A stretch of DNA of 64,000 nt. Source: Setoptus koraiensis. Lineage: Eukaryota > Arthropoda. Below are positions 1 to 10,572 of the stretch, in pieces. Within the stretch, counting starts at the first letter, position 1; each line of letters starts with the position of its first letter. The notes under the pieces are model-generated. The model saw nothing but the letters and a program-made list of their open reading frames with translations, was not told the DNA's origin and did no database searches. The stretch lies in NCBI GenBank assembly GCA_048013815.1, contig CM106585.1, positions 3,162,001 to 3,226,000 of the forward strand, in the 5' to 3' direction. The position numbers and the translations under genes were made by a program.

Positions 1-1359
1 AGGAAAAAATAGCACGGTGAAAGCTGTACTGTGAGAAATAAACTAGATAAATTTAGAACACTCAAAGCTTACAATGTTGATTAGTTAAATTTAGCACATA
101 GAATGCTATGCGCGCGAAAACTAACTAGACACGATTAGCACGCTCAAAGCTGAGATGCTAACTAGATGAATTTAGCACAGCAGAAGGCTAGCTGTATACA
201 ACTCGGATTTAGTGCACTGGAAGCTAGAGGCGTTAGAACTAGAAGATTGTAGTACAGCAGAAACTGCTCAACCATTCAAGGTATCTAAACGTTAACAATG
301 TTAACTCTATGGGAATTCGACTTTGTTAATTTTGACAAAATTTTTTTTGTTCTCTGTGTTAAAGTATCTAAACGTTAACAATATTAACCCTATGGGAATC
401 TGACTTTGACGATTTTGACGAATTTTGATTTTTTCTCTGTGTTAAAGTATCTAAACGTTACCAATGTTAACCCTATGGGAATCTGACTTTGTTAATTTTG
501 ACAAATTTTTTTTTGTTCTCTGTGTTAAAGTATCTAAACGTTAACAATGTTAACTCTATGGGAATTTGACTTTGTTAATTTTGACAAAATTTTTTTTGTT
601 CTCTGTGTTAAAGTATCTAAACGTTAGCAATGTTAACTCTATGGAGATTTGACAGAGTTCGATGGTCACAATCCGAAGTTCGGTGGTTACAATTCGAAGT
701 TCGATGGTCACATTTCGAACTTCGAAATTCGAAATTGAAAAATTCGAATTTCCGATACTAGTTTCAGGTGCTTGTACAGAGTTCGATGGTCACAATTCGA
801 AGTTCGGTGGTCACATTTCGAACTTCGAAATTCGAAATTGAAAATTCGAATTTCTGATGACAGTTCCATCTGTACGTTCGATGTTCTGTGGTCAGTGTTC
901 GATGGTCAATGTTCGATGGTCACATTTTGAAGTTCGGTGGTTAACAGGTGAAATAGCACACAACACACATAGTGCGCCATTGCGTCTTGGTGTATGTATT
1001 GAAATTATTAATTGTGGCGAAACTAACCGATAGAAGTGCACCAATTTTTGCATGCAGGCAGCTGACATGTACATCTAACTATGGTGAAAATTTGAGAAAC
1101 CTGGATCTAGTTTGTGATACTCTTTAGATGGTATGAAACGACCAAACGATCAATTTGTATAGCATACCGCACACGAGCATCTCAGCTGTACCACTATGTG
1201 GTATAGCTGAGATCTCTTGTACTCTTGGCTACCAAGTATGCATCAATTCATCGATTGCGAGCGCTAATAGGTTGTCATAAACTCCTTTGAATCCTTCAAC
1301 AATACTTTTCCACACGAAAAATTAAGCGCTCGAAATACTGATTTGATCAGTATTACTTG
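1..1359 (+). repeat. Helentron-like non-autonomous element A (5' end outside window)
   Basis: This is the 3' part of a Helentron-like (HINE) element. In order it holds a degenerate minisatellite built on CTAGTT/TTAGCAC words (1-280), an 83-bp array (281-655), a TTCGAA-type array (656-950), one copy of a roughly 230-bp unit (950-1200), and the 3' terminus. The terminus has the subterminal inverted repeat AAAATTAAGCGCT (ending 1330), the hairpin ATACTGATTTGATCAGTAT (1335-1353) and the end ACTTG at 1359, followed by T. The same terminus recurs at 8376 on this strand and at 10573, 11632 and 57770 on the other. Boundaries come from where these copies stop resembling each other. Confidence 0.6.
281..655 (+). 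repeat. 83-bp tandem array, about 4.5 copies
   Basis: The word GTATCTAAACGTTA recurs at 281, 364, 447, 530 and 613, exactly 83 bp apart. Each unit contains GTTAACNNTGTTAAC-type palindromic sequence and an oligo-T tract. A single unit recurs at about 2700-2760 inside another Helentron-like copy, so the array is part of that family's core. Confidence 0.85.
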
Positions 1360-1597
1360 TTTTCGATATTTGTCGATGCACTCTGGAAGTTACAGTGTGC
1401 AGAGAGAGACTGTGTGCAGCGCGAAATTGATAATTGTGCCAAGCGAATGGAACTTTTCTTGACCTCAACACAGTCTATTTGATTTGTTGTGCTGAATTTC
1501 ATTTGATCACCACTTCGAAAAGAATATGTGCTAGCGAGCAGCACAGTGTGTTTTCTCGATTCGCGCTTTGATTGAAACACCCTTTATATTGCTTTAT
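1360..1597. other. Unassigned spacer between two Helentron-like copies
   Basis: There is no element I recognise here. A 75-codon minus-strand open frame exists but has no recognisable motif and is not supported. Confidence 0.3.
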
Positions 1598-1796
1598 TAG
1601 CGCTTAATTTTAATTAAGTTGCTGTTGGGGTGGTGATTATGACTACGTTTGTTCACGTGACAGAACAAATCAGTGCTTTTCTCCTTCTAGAAAAAATTAG
1701 CTCAGCGGAGGCGTTGGTGAGCATTTTGTAGGCTTCATTGTTGTGAATCTATCTAGTTTGTTAGTGCAGAGAAAGCTAGGAGGCGGAGTCATTAGG
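1598..1796 (+). repeat. Helentron-like element B, 5' end fragment
   Basis: It begins with TAGCGCTTAATTTTAATTAAG, the common 5' end of the family, followed by subterminal sequence with TTCACGTG that is shared with copies ending at 9311, 34759, 36007 and 55289. The segment 1740-1795 is an inverted match to 11500-11570. It is cut off by a Merlin fragment at about 1797. Confidence 0.55.
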
Positions 1797-1940
1797 AAAA
1801 GGTCTGTGTTTTGTAAAGGTTTTGTAAAACCGGAACCGTAAGTTTCCGCACTTCCGGACCACTTTCCCCAATGGTTTTGGGTCAAGATGAACCCGTACCG
1901 GAAGTTTCATCAAAATCGGGGCGGGGCACTATTCTCTACA
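1797..1940 (-). mobile_element. Merlin-family end fragment
   Basis: This is one terminus only. It has ACCGGAAC / TTCCGCACTTCCGGACC words, then the conserved terminal block with GAAACTTCC-type sequence inverted, ending in a variant of CGCTACAACAACC at 1940. It matches the left end of the autonomous Merlin at 61297 read in reverse. The rest of the element is absent. Confidence 0.65.
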
Positions 1941-2617
1941 ACAACCGAAGATACTTGAGAATACTTGAGAATATTACCGTCTGGGGCAAGACGAAAGGAT
2001 ATTGATCACGTTCTCTCTCAAGTACTATGTTTTGACTACTGTCTTAGATAAATTATATGATAACCAACTATTAGATTGTAAAGATATGGCCGACCAAACC
2101 ATATATAAACCCTGCATATTCTTAACAAAAATCAGTCGAACATTGGACTGGCAAGCGACTACATCAGGACTTGGACTCACGACTCACTACAGGATCGTAA
2201 CAGCGCGCAAAGAGTATTGGCCGCACTAGCGGAAACTGACCGCATGACGCATACTGACCACGTGTCCAGAAGGACGACAAGAGGACTCACCAATATTGGT
2301 TTGGGCGCATGCCTGAGTGCTCTTGTCGTCCTTGTGAACACGTGGTCAGCAGTCATATTCGAGATGTCACCCCTGGAGGTATGCTCAATACTTGGACACC
2401 ATTGTGGCGGAGGCCAGAAAGAAATTTAATGTTCTGATGTCCAGACCAGGTATCCATCAGTTGCAGTACCCTCGAAGGCGGGAAGTCTTCCGCATCTAGT
2501 TCCTCAACAGTTTCCCACCAAGTTCTCTTCCTCTTTTCGTTCTCGTGGCGACTTGTTTCATTCAATTCGACTTCCTTCAGATTGAGCCCCGGATATAACA
2601 CTTCGTTCACCCATTTT
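1941..2617. other. Unassigned segment with a strong hairpin
   Basis: No gene is supported. A minus-strand open frame (about 2353-2617) reads smoothly and is rich in charged residues, but I do not recognise it and its start lies inside the neighbouring repeat. A TATA-like ATATATAAA at about 2100 hints at an old LTR. The hairpin is listed separately. Confidence 0.3.
2255..2348. repeat. 34-bp inverted repeat with 26-base loop
   Basis: The arms at 2255-2288 and 2315-2348 are complementary at 31 of 34 positions. Both arms contain CACGTG near their outer ends. The loop itself carries the perfect 12-bp palindrome ACCAATATTGGT, and GCATGC. A single RNA or single DNA strand could fold into a long stem with a second small stem on top. 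Confidence 0.9.
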
Positions 2618-3387
2618 AAACGCTTAATTTTAATTAAGTAGCTATTGGGATGGGTTTGGGTGCTACGTTTATTCACGTGGGTAGAACAAATCAGTGCTCT
2701 TTGATTTTTTCTCTCTGTTAAAGTATCTAAACGTTAACAATGTTATCTCTATAGAGATTTGACAGAGTTCGATGGTCACATTTCGAACTTCGAAACTGAA
2801 AATTCGAATTCCTGATGATAGTTTCATCTGCTCGTTCGATGTTCGTGGTTCAGTGTTCGATGGTCAGAGTTCGAACTTCGAAATGCAATGATCGTATCTC
2901 TGTTTCATGTTCGGTAGACGTAGTTTGGTGTTCGATGGTCGAAGTTCAAGGATCACAATTCGAATTTCAAAATTGAAAATTCGAATTTCCGATACAAGTT
3001 CTAGGTGCTTGTACAGAGTTCGATGGTTCCAATTCGAAGTTTGATGGTCACATTTCGAACTTCGAAATTCGAAATCGAAGATCTGAATTTCTGTTGACAG
3101 TTTCATCTGCTCGTTCGATGGTCAGTGTTCGATGGTCAATGTTGATGGTCACATTTCGAACTTCGAAATTGAGAATTTCCGATACTTGTTTCAGGTGCTT
3201 GTACAGAGTTCGATGGTCACAATTCGAAGTTCGGTGGTTACAATTCGAAGTTCGATGGTCACATTTCGAACTTCGAAATTCGAAATTGCTGCACTATAAC
3301 AAAGTGTGCGCCATTGACTAATTGGTGTGTCTAACTTGATTACTCATTGCGGCGAAACTGACTGTTAGAATCTTACTAAATTCCATA
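2618..3387 (+). repeat. Helentron-like element C, truncated at its 3' side
   Basis: The 5' end is at about 2618 (CGCTTAATTTTAATTAAG), followed by TTCACGTG subterminal sequence, one 83-bp unit, then TTCGAA-type minisatellite (2760-3290) and the beginning of the roughly 230-bp unit (3290-3387). It stops abruptly where the duplicated segment 3388-4720 begins. The matching sequence at 8070-8170 continues further, so this copy was cut. Confidence 0.55.
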
Positions 3388-3894
3388 CGCCGCTACCGCG
3401 ACGACTGCGTGCGACGGAAACCCTTCGGGTAGGGTTGATGAGCGCTTCCGGTATCGGGCTGCGCCGTCTACCCTCCGCTCACATGACTGCAATCCAAACA
3501 CAGCTGCAGGTGGGAAGAGTGAACAAACCACCCAACAGAGAATGAGAAAGAAGGGATTAAATGACTGAAACAGACGTGAATACAGAGTTCAGCGAGCACG
3601 AGGCACAGAATGGGTCCGCTGACCGCAACCGCACAGGCCCGGCCACACCCCAAAATTTTGTTTAACCTCTGTATCCTATGAACCGGAAGTAATAGCAGAT
3701 TAATTTTGATTTCATCATGCTCATCTAGTTGACATCTGCCTGATTCTACATTTTCAGAGCTCTATCTCAACATTTTTGTATCTCCGGAAGTTTCCGCACT
3801 TCTGGACTACTCAATTCATAATATTGGGCCCCTGCGGGACCTGTGGGTCAAGTTTCATGATGATCGGCGCTGGGACCCAATCGCAACAACACCC
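3388..3894 (+). mobile_element. Merlin MITE, right part (duplicated segment)
   Basis: This is nearly identical to 37378-37884, the right part of a MITE inserted in a Gypsy pol gene. It contains the GC-rich Merlin core and the right terminus ending CAACAACACC. The left end is missing because the duplication breakpoint falls inside the MITE. Confidence 0.8.
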
Positions 3895-4720
3895 CAAAAC
3901 CGTTCGAGATATGGGCGCTAGATTTCATAGGCCCCATTACGAAGGCAATCGATGGCAACGACCAAATTCTAGTAGCTATTGACCATTTCACTAAACTCGT
4001 GGTAACGCAGGCTTGCTCACAACGTACAGCGGCAGTCGTTGCGAGATTCATCGTTAGCAACATCGTATGCAAATACGGCCCACCAGCGAATATACTAGTG
4101 GATAATGCCGGTGAGATGATTAGCAAGACGGTTTCGGAAGTTTGCAAAGTAATCGGGACCAACCATATCCGATGCACACCATATCATTCACGCGGCAACC
4201 CGTGCGTCGAAAGAGTGAATAAAAACATAACTCAGAAGTTAGCAATTCTAATAGACGACCACGACTACGATGAACAAAACTCGCCAGCAGCACTACCACT
4301 GGTCACTCTGGCGATAAACACCACCAAACATCGAACCACAGGTTACACACCGTTCGAATTAATATTCGGATATAATCCACCTTCACAAAGCGAGACCGCT
4401 AGACGATCAACAGTTTCAGACGTTTAAGCTGATAACCTGCCCAATACATTATTTATCACCCAACATCAAGCATACTTAATTATGCAAGAAGAACAAGCTA
4501 ACGAAAAAGCAAGGTTCGATAAGAATCGTAAGGTGCCGACATTTGTAATAGATTCAAAGATTCACGTTTCTCGCTGTTACGATGTCATGCGGAGCGCTTG
4601 AAGAAATACTGTAACGAAAAACCCGCTGAACAAACCACACAATTTTACGATACAAATGACCAGTAGAGGGCGTAGTAATGTGCGAGCTGCCCACTAGACG
4701 GAGCTGAATGATAGCAACAC
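3895..4720 (+). pseudogene. Gypsy integrase fragment (copy of 37885-38710)
   Basis: This is a fossil fragment of a Ty3/Gypsy pol gene covering the integrase catalytic core: a DFIGPI block, DNAGE, the THIRCTP-like NHIRCTPYHSRGNP block, and ERVNK, followed by a TGYTPFELIFG block. It lies within the 1333-bp segment shared with 37378-38710 at about 99% identity. No LTRs, gag or env accompany it. Confidence 0.8.
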
Positions 4721-5100
4721 GTGGTGAACACTCAATAATCCGCCATTTTGGAAATTCCAAATTCGTGTGAGAACGTATTTGAAACAAAGAAACGGTAGTA
4801 AGACACCAACCACCATGGCCTCTCAGAACCCTCGCTCGTACCGACAACCCCGGCCTTCGGCCGAGTAATTGTCACACACCCGAACACCAGAAACAATGCG
4901 AATGCGTGCCAGGCTGAGTGCGGCTCGTGAGACGTCAGATGTGACTCGAATTGCGTGACCGGAAGTTGGTCCAACAGTGAATGGTTGATATCTCCTGAGT
5001 GGATGATTGTAAGGGTGAGATTCTAGCTGCATGTTGACGGTGGCAACTGAACTTATTCGAAAATACCTAAATTTACAGTCTGAGGCACTCCTGAGGCCCG
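4721..5100. other. Unassigned sequence
   Basis: There is no recognisable element or gene. It lies between the duplicated segment and the first Merlin scraps. Several short open frames occur on the minus strand without motifs. Confidence 0.3.
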
Positions 5101-7080
5101 GAAAATGCTTTTCCCCGTATCTCCGGAAGTAGAAATTTCCGCACTTCCGGACCTTCAAAAACGTTCTTTGGGGCCGCTTCGCGGCCCTTGTGTGGAGTTT
5201 GAAGGGAATCGGGCTTGGTCGTTGTTCACTACTACACCCAATTCCGGTTCCGGTTTTACAAAAAAAGAGAGCTACGGCAATGAAACTCGGTTGACTGATT
5301 GATTAGAGCATGTTGATCATGCTGAACTCGTTCTTCAGTCTCTGAGACCTCCGGTTCGGGAGATATCGAGGGAATTCAGGAGATAGGAGCGTTTCTGCTT
5401 CGTGCGCTTGCACAGAACTTAATCTGGGTGCTGTAGCGAACTGGGCGTAGCTCAGATCGCGACGAAACTCACGGTGTGTGTACCTCAAGGGAGCCTGATG
5501 AAGATTTGTTCAGACCGGAAGTGTAGAAACTACAGGTTCCGGTTTTAGCTTAATCTTCGAGCTACAGTCTTGAAAGTCGGTATGTAGGTAGATTTGATCA
5601 CGATGATTCCGATGACATCAACTTCTGACAACTTCCGGTTCACAAGATATTCGGTGATAACCGCTGCAAGGGCGGCGACGGGACGGAATATCGACCAAAT
5701 ACGTGCGCTAGCAGGCCCGTACAGATCAACACAAAAGCCGGCGCCATTCCTGTTCTTGAGATCCTCACAGTCGGATGTGCAGCTTCACGATGAACAGTCT
5801 GTTCTTCTACTTACGGTCTTGTATGGATTGCAGTCATGTGAGCGGAGGAGCCTCCAGAATACGAGGCCGCAGGCCGAGTCTTCGAACTCATCAGAGGTTC
5901 ACTTCTGAATCCAGCAGAGCTGAAATTCGTCCACTTCCGGTCTTCCAAGCCAAGAAATATGCCTATATCCTGAGAACCGGAAGTTGCACAGATTTGAAAG
6001 TTATGCCATCGTGTTCAGCGTGGTCGAAAACATCGGTCTGGTGAGTTTCAGACCTCTAGCTTCAACTTAATGCTAAACCGGAACCGGAAGTTTCCGCACT
6101 TCCGGACTAGCGAATCCGGGTTGTTGAAGCGAATAGTGCCCCGCCCCGATTTTGATGAAACTTCCGGTACGGGTTCATCTTGACCCAAAACCATCGGGAA
6201 AAGTGGTCCGGAAGTGCGGAAACTTCCGGTTCCGGTTTTACAAAAAGTTGAATCTAGAGCTCTGAAATTCACTACAGAGACGTTTCAAGCTACGCTGAAC
6301 ACGATGACATAATTTTCAGCTCTGTGCGACTTCCGGTTTTCGAGATATAGAGATATTACTAGGGTTAGAAGACCGGAAGTGACCAAATTATTGCTTCGCT
6401 GCGCTCGGGGATGCACATGCGGTGTGTCTGAGAACTCGGCCTGCGGCCTCGTATTCTGGAGGCCGTCACATCTCCGTCGTCGCTCCCGCGACGACTGCGT
6501 GCGACGGGAACCCTTCGGGTAGGGTTGATGAGCGCTTCGGGTATCGGGCTGCGCCCTCTACCCTCCGCTCACATGACTGCAATCCATACACGAATGATAG
6601 AAAAAGAACGAAATGGGGACGCATGGAAGGCTCTGAACATGTATCCGGCACAGAAAAGGAGCTGCGCATCCTTAAGTGTTGAACAGAATGGGCCTGATAG
6701 CGCACGTATTTGTTCGTGCGCGCGGGTATTCCGTCCCGTCTACGCCCCTGCAGCGGTTTCATCCAGATATCTCGTCAACCGGAAGTGAGACAAATTTGAA
6801 ATTGACGTTATCGTACTCTGCGTGCTCTGATTCACATGTATAGTGAGTTTCAAGCCTGTATCTCATTTTTTTTGTAAAACCGGAACCGGAAGTTTCCGCA
6901 CTTCCGGACCACCGAGGTTATTGTTTTTGGGCCCTACGGGCCCCGTGTGTGAAGTTTCATCGAAATCTGACTGGGGCACTATTCGCTACAACACCCCTTT
7001 TCCGGTCTACAGGGGTCAAGATGTACCCGAGCCAGAAGTTTCATCGAAATCGGGGCGGGTCGCTATTCGCTACAACAACC
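5101..7080. mobile_element. Nest of Merlin-family fragments
   Basis: It is dense in ACCGGAAGT/ACTTCCGGT words and in Merlin subterminal sequence. The part 5110-5480 matches the right arm of the autonomous copy (about 63160-63400) in inverted order. The right terminus of the outer copy is at 7080 (CGCTACAACAACC). A younger MITE (6119-6994) sits inside it. The order of older insertions cannot be fully resolved by eye. Confidence 0.65.
6119..6994 (+). mobile_element. Merlin MITE inserted in an older Merlin copy
   Basis: The left terminus is GGTTGTTGAAGCGAATAG and the right terminus is CGCTACAACACC. It contains the GC-rich core (about 6440-6595) shared by all Merlin copies here. Flanking 8-mers (6111-6118 and 6996-7003) agree at only five of eight positions, so this is an old insertion. 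There is no transposase. Confidence 0.6.
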
Positions 7081-8376
7081 CAGAGTTCTCAGTTCGATGG
7101 TCAGTGTTCGATGGTCACAATTCGAAGTTCGAAATTCGAAATTGAAAACTCGAATTTCTGATGATAGTTTCATCTGCTCTGTCGAAGTTCGATGGTCAGT
7201 TTTCGTCGTTCGATGGTCAATGTTCGGTGGTCACAATTCGAACTTCGAAAATGAAAATTCGAATTTCTGATAGGAGTTACAGCTGCTTGTTCGATGTTCG
7301 ATGGTCAGGGTTTGATGGTCAGTATTCGATGGTCAGAGTTCGGTGGTCACAATCCGAACTTCGAAAATGAAAATTCGAATTTCTGATAGGAGTTACAGCT
7401 GCTTGTTCGATGTTCGATGGTCAGTGTTCGGTGGTCAGAGTTCGATGGTAACAATTCGAACTTCGAAATTCGAAAATTGAGAATTCGAATTCCTGATGAT
7501 AGTTCCATCTGCTTGTTCGATGTTCGATGGTCAGGGTTTGATGGTCAGTATTCGATGGTCAGAGTTCGGTGGTCACAATCCGAACTTAGAACTTCGAATA
7601 TCTGATAGGAGTTACAGCTGCTTGTTCGATGTTCGATGGTCAGTGTTCGGTGGTCAGGGTTTGATGGTCAGTGTTCGGTGGTCAGAGTTCGATGGTAACA
7701 ATTCGAACTTCGAAATTCGAAAATTGAGAATTCGAATTCCTGATGATAGTTCCATCTGCTTGTTCGTTGTTCGATGGTCAGGGTTTGATGGTCAGTATTC
7801 GATGATCACAATACGAAGTTCGAAATTCGAAAATTGAAAATTCGAATTTCTGATGAGAGTTTCAGGTGCTCGTTCGGAGTTGATGGTTCAGTGTTCGATG
7901 GTGGGAGTTCGATGGTCACAGTTCGAAATTCGAAATTGAAAACTCGAATTTCTGTTGACAGTTTCATCTGCTCGTTCGATGGTCAGTGTTCGATGGTTGG
8001 AGCTCGAAGTTCGGTGGTAACAATTCGAAGTTCGATGGTCACATTTTGAACTTCGAAATTCGTAATCGATGCACTATAACAAAGCGTGCGCCATTGACTG
8101 ATTGGTGTGTCTAACTGAATTACACATTGTGGCGAGAATGACCATCAAAATCTTACTAAATTCCGCACGCAAGAAATCAACATGTGTATCATGCTGGGAT
8201 AGAAATTTGGAGAACTTGTATTTATTCTCTTCTACGGCTCTTCTCGGCTACTTTGATTCGACAGGCATAGATGTTCAACTCCGACATGTTGTCACATACT
8301 CGCATCAATATTCCAACGATACTCATCTTTCCAAAAAATTAAGCGCTCGAGATACTGATTCAATCAGTATCACTTG
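7081..8376 (+). repeat. Helentron-like element D, 3' half
   Basis: TTCGAA-type minisatellite (7081-8050) is followed by part of the roughly 230-bp unit, then a segment (8200-8330) also found in inverted form at 42244-42360, and the 3' terminus: AAAATTAAGCGCT to 8347, the perfect hairpin ATACTGATTCAATCAGTAT (8352-8370) and ACTTG ending at 8376. The 5' end was lost to the Merlin nest. Confidence 0.6.
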
Positions 8377-8435
8377 TATTAAATATTATTAAAAACCAAG
8401 AACAAATATATTTACATTTATACATAATATTTACC

Positions 8436-8732
8436 ATGCCCAGATACCCCAAAATGGTACGGCCAAGAGCAACCCGAGGGGTAGCAAACACGAACAGAAC
8501 GTACCCGGTACACAGGGTCTTGGACCATGAAATACGTTATCGACATCATCGATTCTATTACCTAGTAGCTTGGACTCCCGAAGGACGATATGCGGACACT
8601 TGGGAACCAAGCTACAACCTAACGAACTGCCAAGAAACTGTAGTAGTCTACTGGGAAAGAAGGGCCAGAGAAGGAATACGAAACGATGAAGCAGCCCACC
8701 CTCCGGAAATCGTGAACTGGCCCACGTGGTAA
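8436..8732 (+). CDS. Small chromodomain protein, probably a retroelement accessory gene
   Basis: The 98-residue frame contains one chromodomain-like block at about residues 23-76. It opens with YPVHRVLDHEI, continues with YYLVAW, and closes with DTWEPSYNL and a helix VVVYWERR. This is the HP1/Polycomb pattern, a domain known to bind methylated histone tails. Two of the three usual cage aromatics (Y23 and the W of YYLVAW) are in place; the third position holds a charged residue. It starts 60 bp after a Helentron-like 3' end and is followed by AT-rich sequence. Its neighbourhood, with an env fragment downstream and similar proteins after env in Gypsy-1, suggests a retroelement accessory gene, but it could be a captured host gene piece. 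Confidence 0.65.
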   Translation: MPRYPKMVRPRATRGVANTNRTYPVHRVLDHEIRYRHHRFYYLVAWTPEGRYADTWEPSYNLTNCQETVVVYWERRAREGIRNDEAAHPPEIVNWPTW

Positions 8733-8923
8733 ATATAAAATATAAAGTAATCATAAAAATAACAAAACAAAACAAAAAATACAAAAGATCCAAAAACTAA
8801 AAAAAAAAAATATATTTACATAAAATAATAGATCAATAAAGAAAAACAAAACAAAAATTATAAAATATCGAAAAAACAAAAAAACATATACAATATTAAT
8901 CAACATATATTAACAATGGCGAA
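8733..8923. other. AT-rich, A-rich spacer
   Basis: This stretch is rich in AAAAC and AAATA words, with no open frame or recognisable repeat. It could be the 3' untranslated part of the chromodomain gene. Confidence 0.4.
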
Positions 8924-9311
8924 CAGATGAAAATATCATCAGGAATTCGAATTTCGAAGTTCGAAATGTGAACATCGAGCTCTGACCATCGAACTCTGAC
9001 CATCGAACTTCGACAGAGCAGCTGATACTATCATCAGAAATTCGAATTTTCAATTTCGAATTTCGATTTGTCACCACCGAACCCCTCACAAATTTGACCT
9101 AGTCAAATCTCCTAAGGATTGCATGCGAAATATTTTCGATTGAAGCGATAATAGACCAAGTCGAATCTACATAGGAATACATGTGTAATGTCTAACAGGA
9201 TTCTCACAAATTTGACCAAGTCAAACCTCCATAGGATTACATAGTCACGTGAATAAACGTAGAGCCCAGAACCGCATCAATAGCTACTCAATTAAAATTG
9301 AGCGCTAAAAA
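8924..9311 (-). repeat. Helentron-like element E, 5' part
   Basis: Reading on the minus strand, the 5' end is at about 9311 (TTTTTAGCGCTCAATTTT), then CACGTG subterminal sequence with repeated GTCAAAT(C)TCCNNAGGATT motifs, then a short TTCGAA array reaching 8924. The 3' hairpin end is not present. Sequence 3' of 9311 is an env fragment. Confidence 0.6.
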
Positions 9312-10572
9312 GGAATATGATGATAACTGGTACGACTACCACAACCAGGTATTCGCAATGACTTCAATGCAAAATGAGATAACCAAATGTGGTACCAAAT
9401 TGGCGAACATTATAACAGCGGCTAGAAATGGTCAAGTTGCTATCCAAGATGTAGCATATTTTATGAATTATTAAAGAAACGAAACATTCAACCTCTACGA
9501 TCTTAAAATAAACCTTCACTCAGTACGACAAGAATTTACGGAGTTTATCTCAGCACATCAAGTAGCAGATGGCGGCGGCATCAGGCTGCAATTTGCAATG
9601 ATTGTCGAATACCCTCATGCTAAAGTATATGAAATAGATCCGTTTACATATTGGGATGTTATTCAATCCCCACCAGTTTTGATGGAATACACTGGGGAGA
9701 TATGTACTATTTGATAAAAAACATAATTGCCGAAAAGCAGTGCTTGACGATAGAGCAAATATAATTTCAGAACGATGCAATAAACCAGATTACATTGACT
9801 CTAGATTGAACAAATGGAATCGGTCAACAGAAATACAGCTCAACAATATGCAACCTGAGATTAAGGTAACAAAATTCTATAATTATGTATACTGGTACCC
9901 ACTGAATATCTCACTGTATGGACACTCGCAATTCTGTCTTCCTTCAGTATTCAAACTGCCTGTTGATGTTGCCTTCAACGTAAGCGATCTCATAATTGAA
10001 TCGGTATCAATTACTTTGAATATAACAAAAAAGGATCTGGTCATTGATGATTTCCACTACAACGAATTCGATGCACCATCAATAACTGAACGACTTCTCA
10101 TAGAGAGAAAAAGAAAACTAACACTTGAACTTAAACAACTGAAAGATGAGAAAGAATTAAACGAAAGAGACATGACTAATGAAATCAAGCTGTTGAAAGA
10201 AAGCAACTCGAACTACGAGGCCACAGCAGATAATTTCCCCTGGCTAACAATCAGCTGTGCTTTAATTATGTACACATTAAGCATTGTGTGTGGTTATTTA
10301 GTATACAGATACTATCTTCAATCAACCAAATACAATCTGAAAGAAAACAAAGAGAACATACCGATGTCCGGCACAAATAAACCATGTTCGTCATGTGGTA
10401 GTAGTGCAGAAAAACCACAAACTACAAACACCAGCCAACAAGTAACGAAATAATCTAAGTATCAGTATCACTTCGACTTCCGAAGTAAAATAACATACCA
10501 AAAAGGAGGAAGAAAAATGTACAGTCAACTGAATAGCACTCAAATTATTACAGATACAGAATCAACTGTTAA
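9312..10572 (+). pseudogene. Retroelement env fragment with polypurine tract and start of 3' LTR
   Basis: This is a fossil of the same env family as Gypsy-1, -2 and -3. It shows an EIDPFTYW motif followed by MEYTG, and later YNYVYWYPLNISLYG and FCLPSVF blocks that match the VYCYPGNITV...CPPYVF blocks of Gypsy-1. A membrane segment (about 10240-10310) is followed by a short cytoplasmic tail. A purine-rich tract (10501-10517) then abuts TGTACAG, a likely 3' LTR start, which is cut at 10572 by a Helentron-like element. Gag and pol are absent and there are a few breaks. Confidence 0.65.

Noticed and set aside
2353-2676. 107-codon minus-strand frame as a gene
   Set aside because: Its start lies in Helentron-like repeat sequence and I see no motif; kept only as unassigned.
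7081-8050. TTCGAA array as heat-shock elements
   Set aside because: Heat-shock elements need GAA and TTC blocks at a regular five-base phase; here TTC and GAA are directly joined and spacing does not fit.
9740-10453. Independent host membrane protein
   Set aside because: Motifs, the following purine tract and LTR-like TG show it is the end of a retroelement env.
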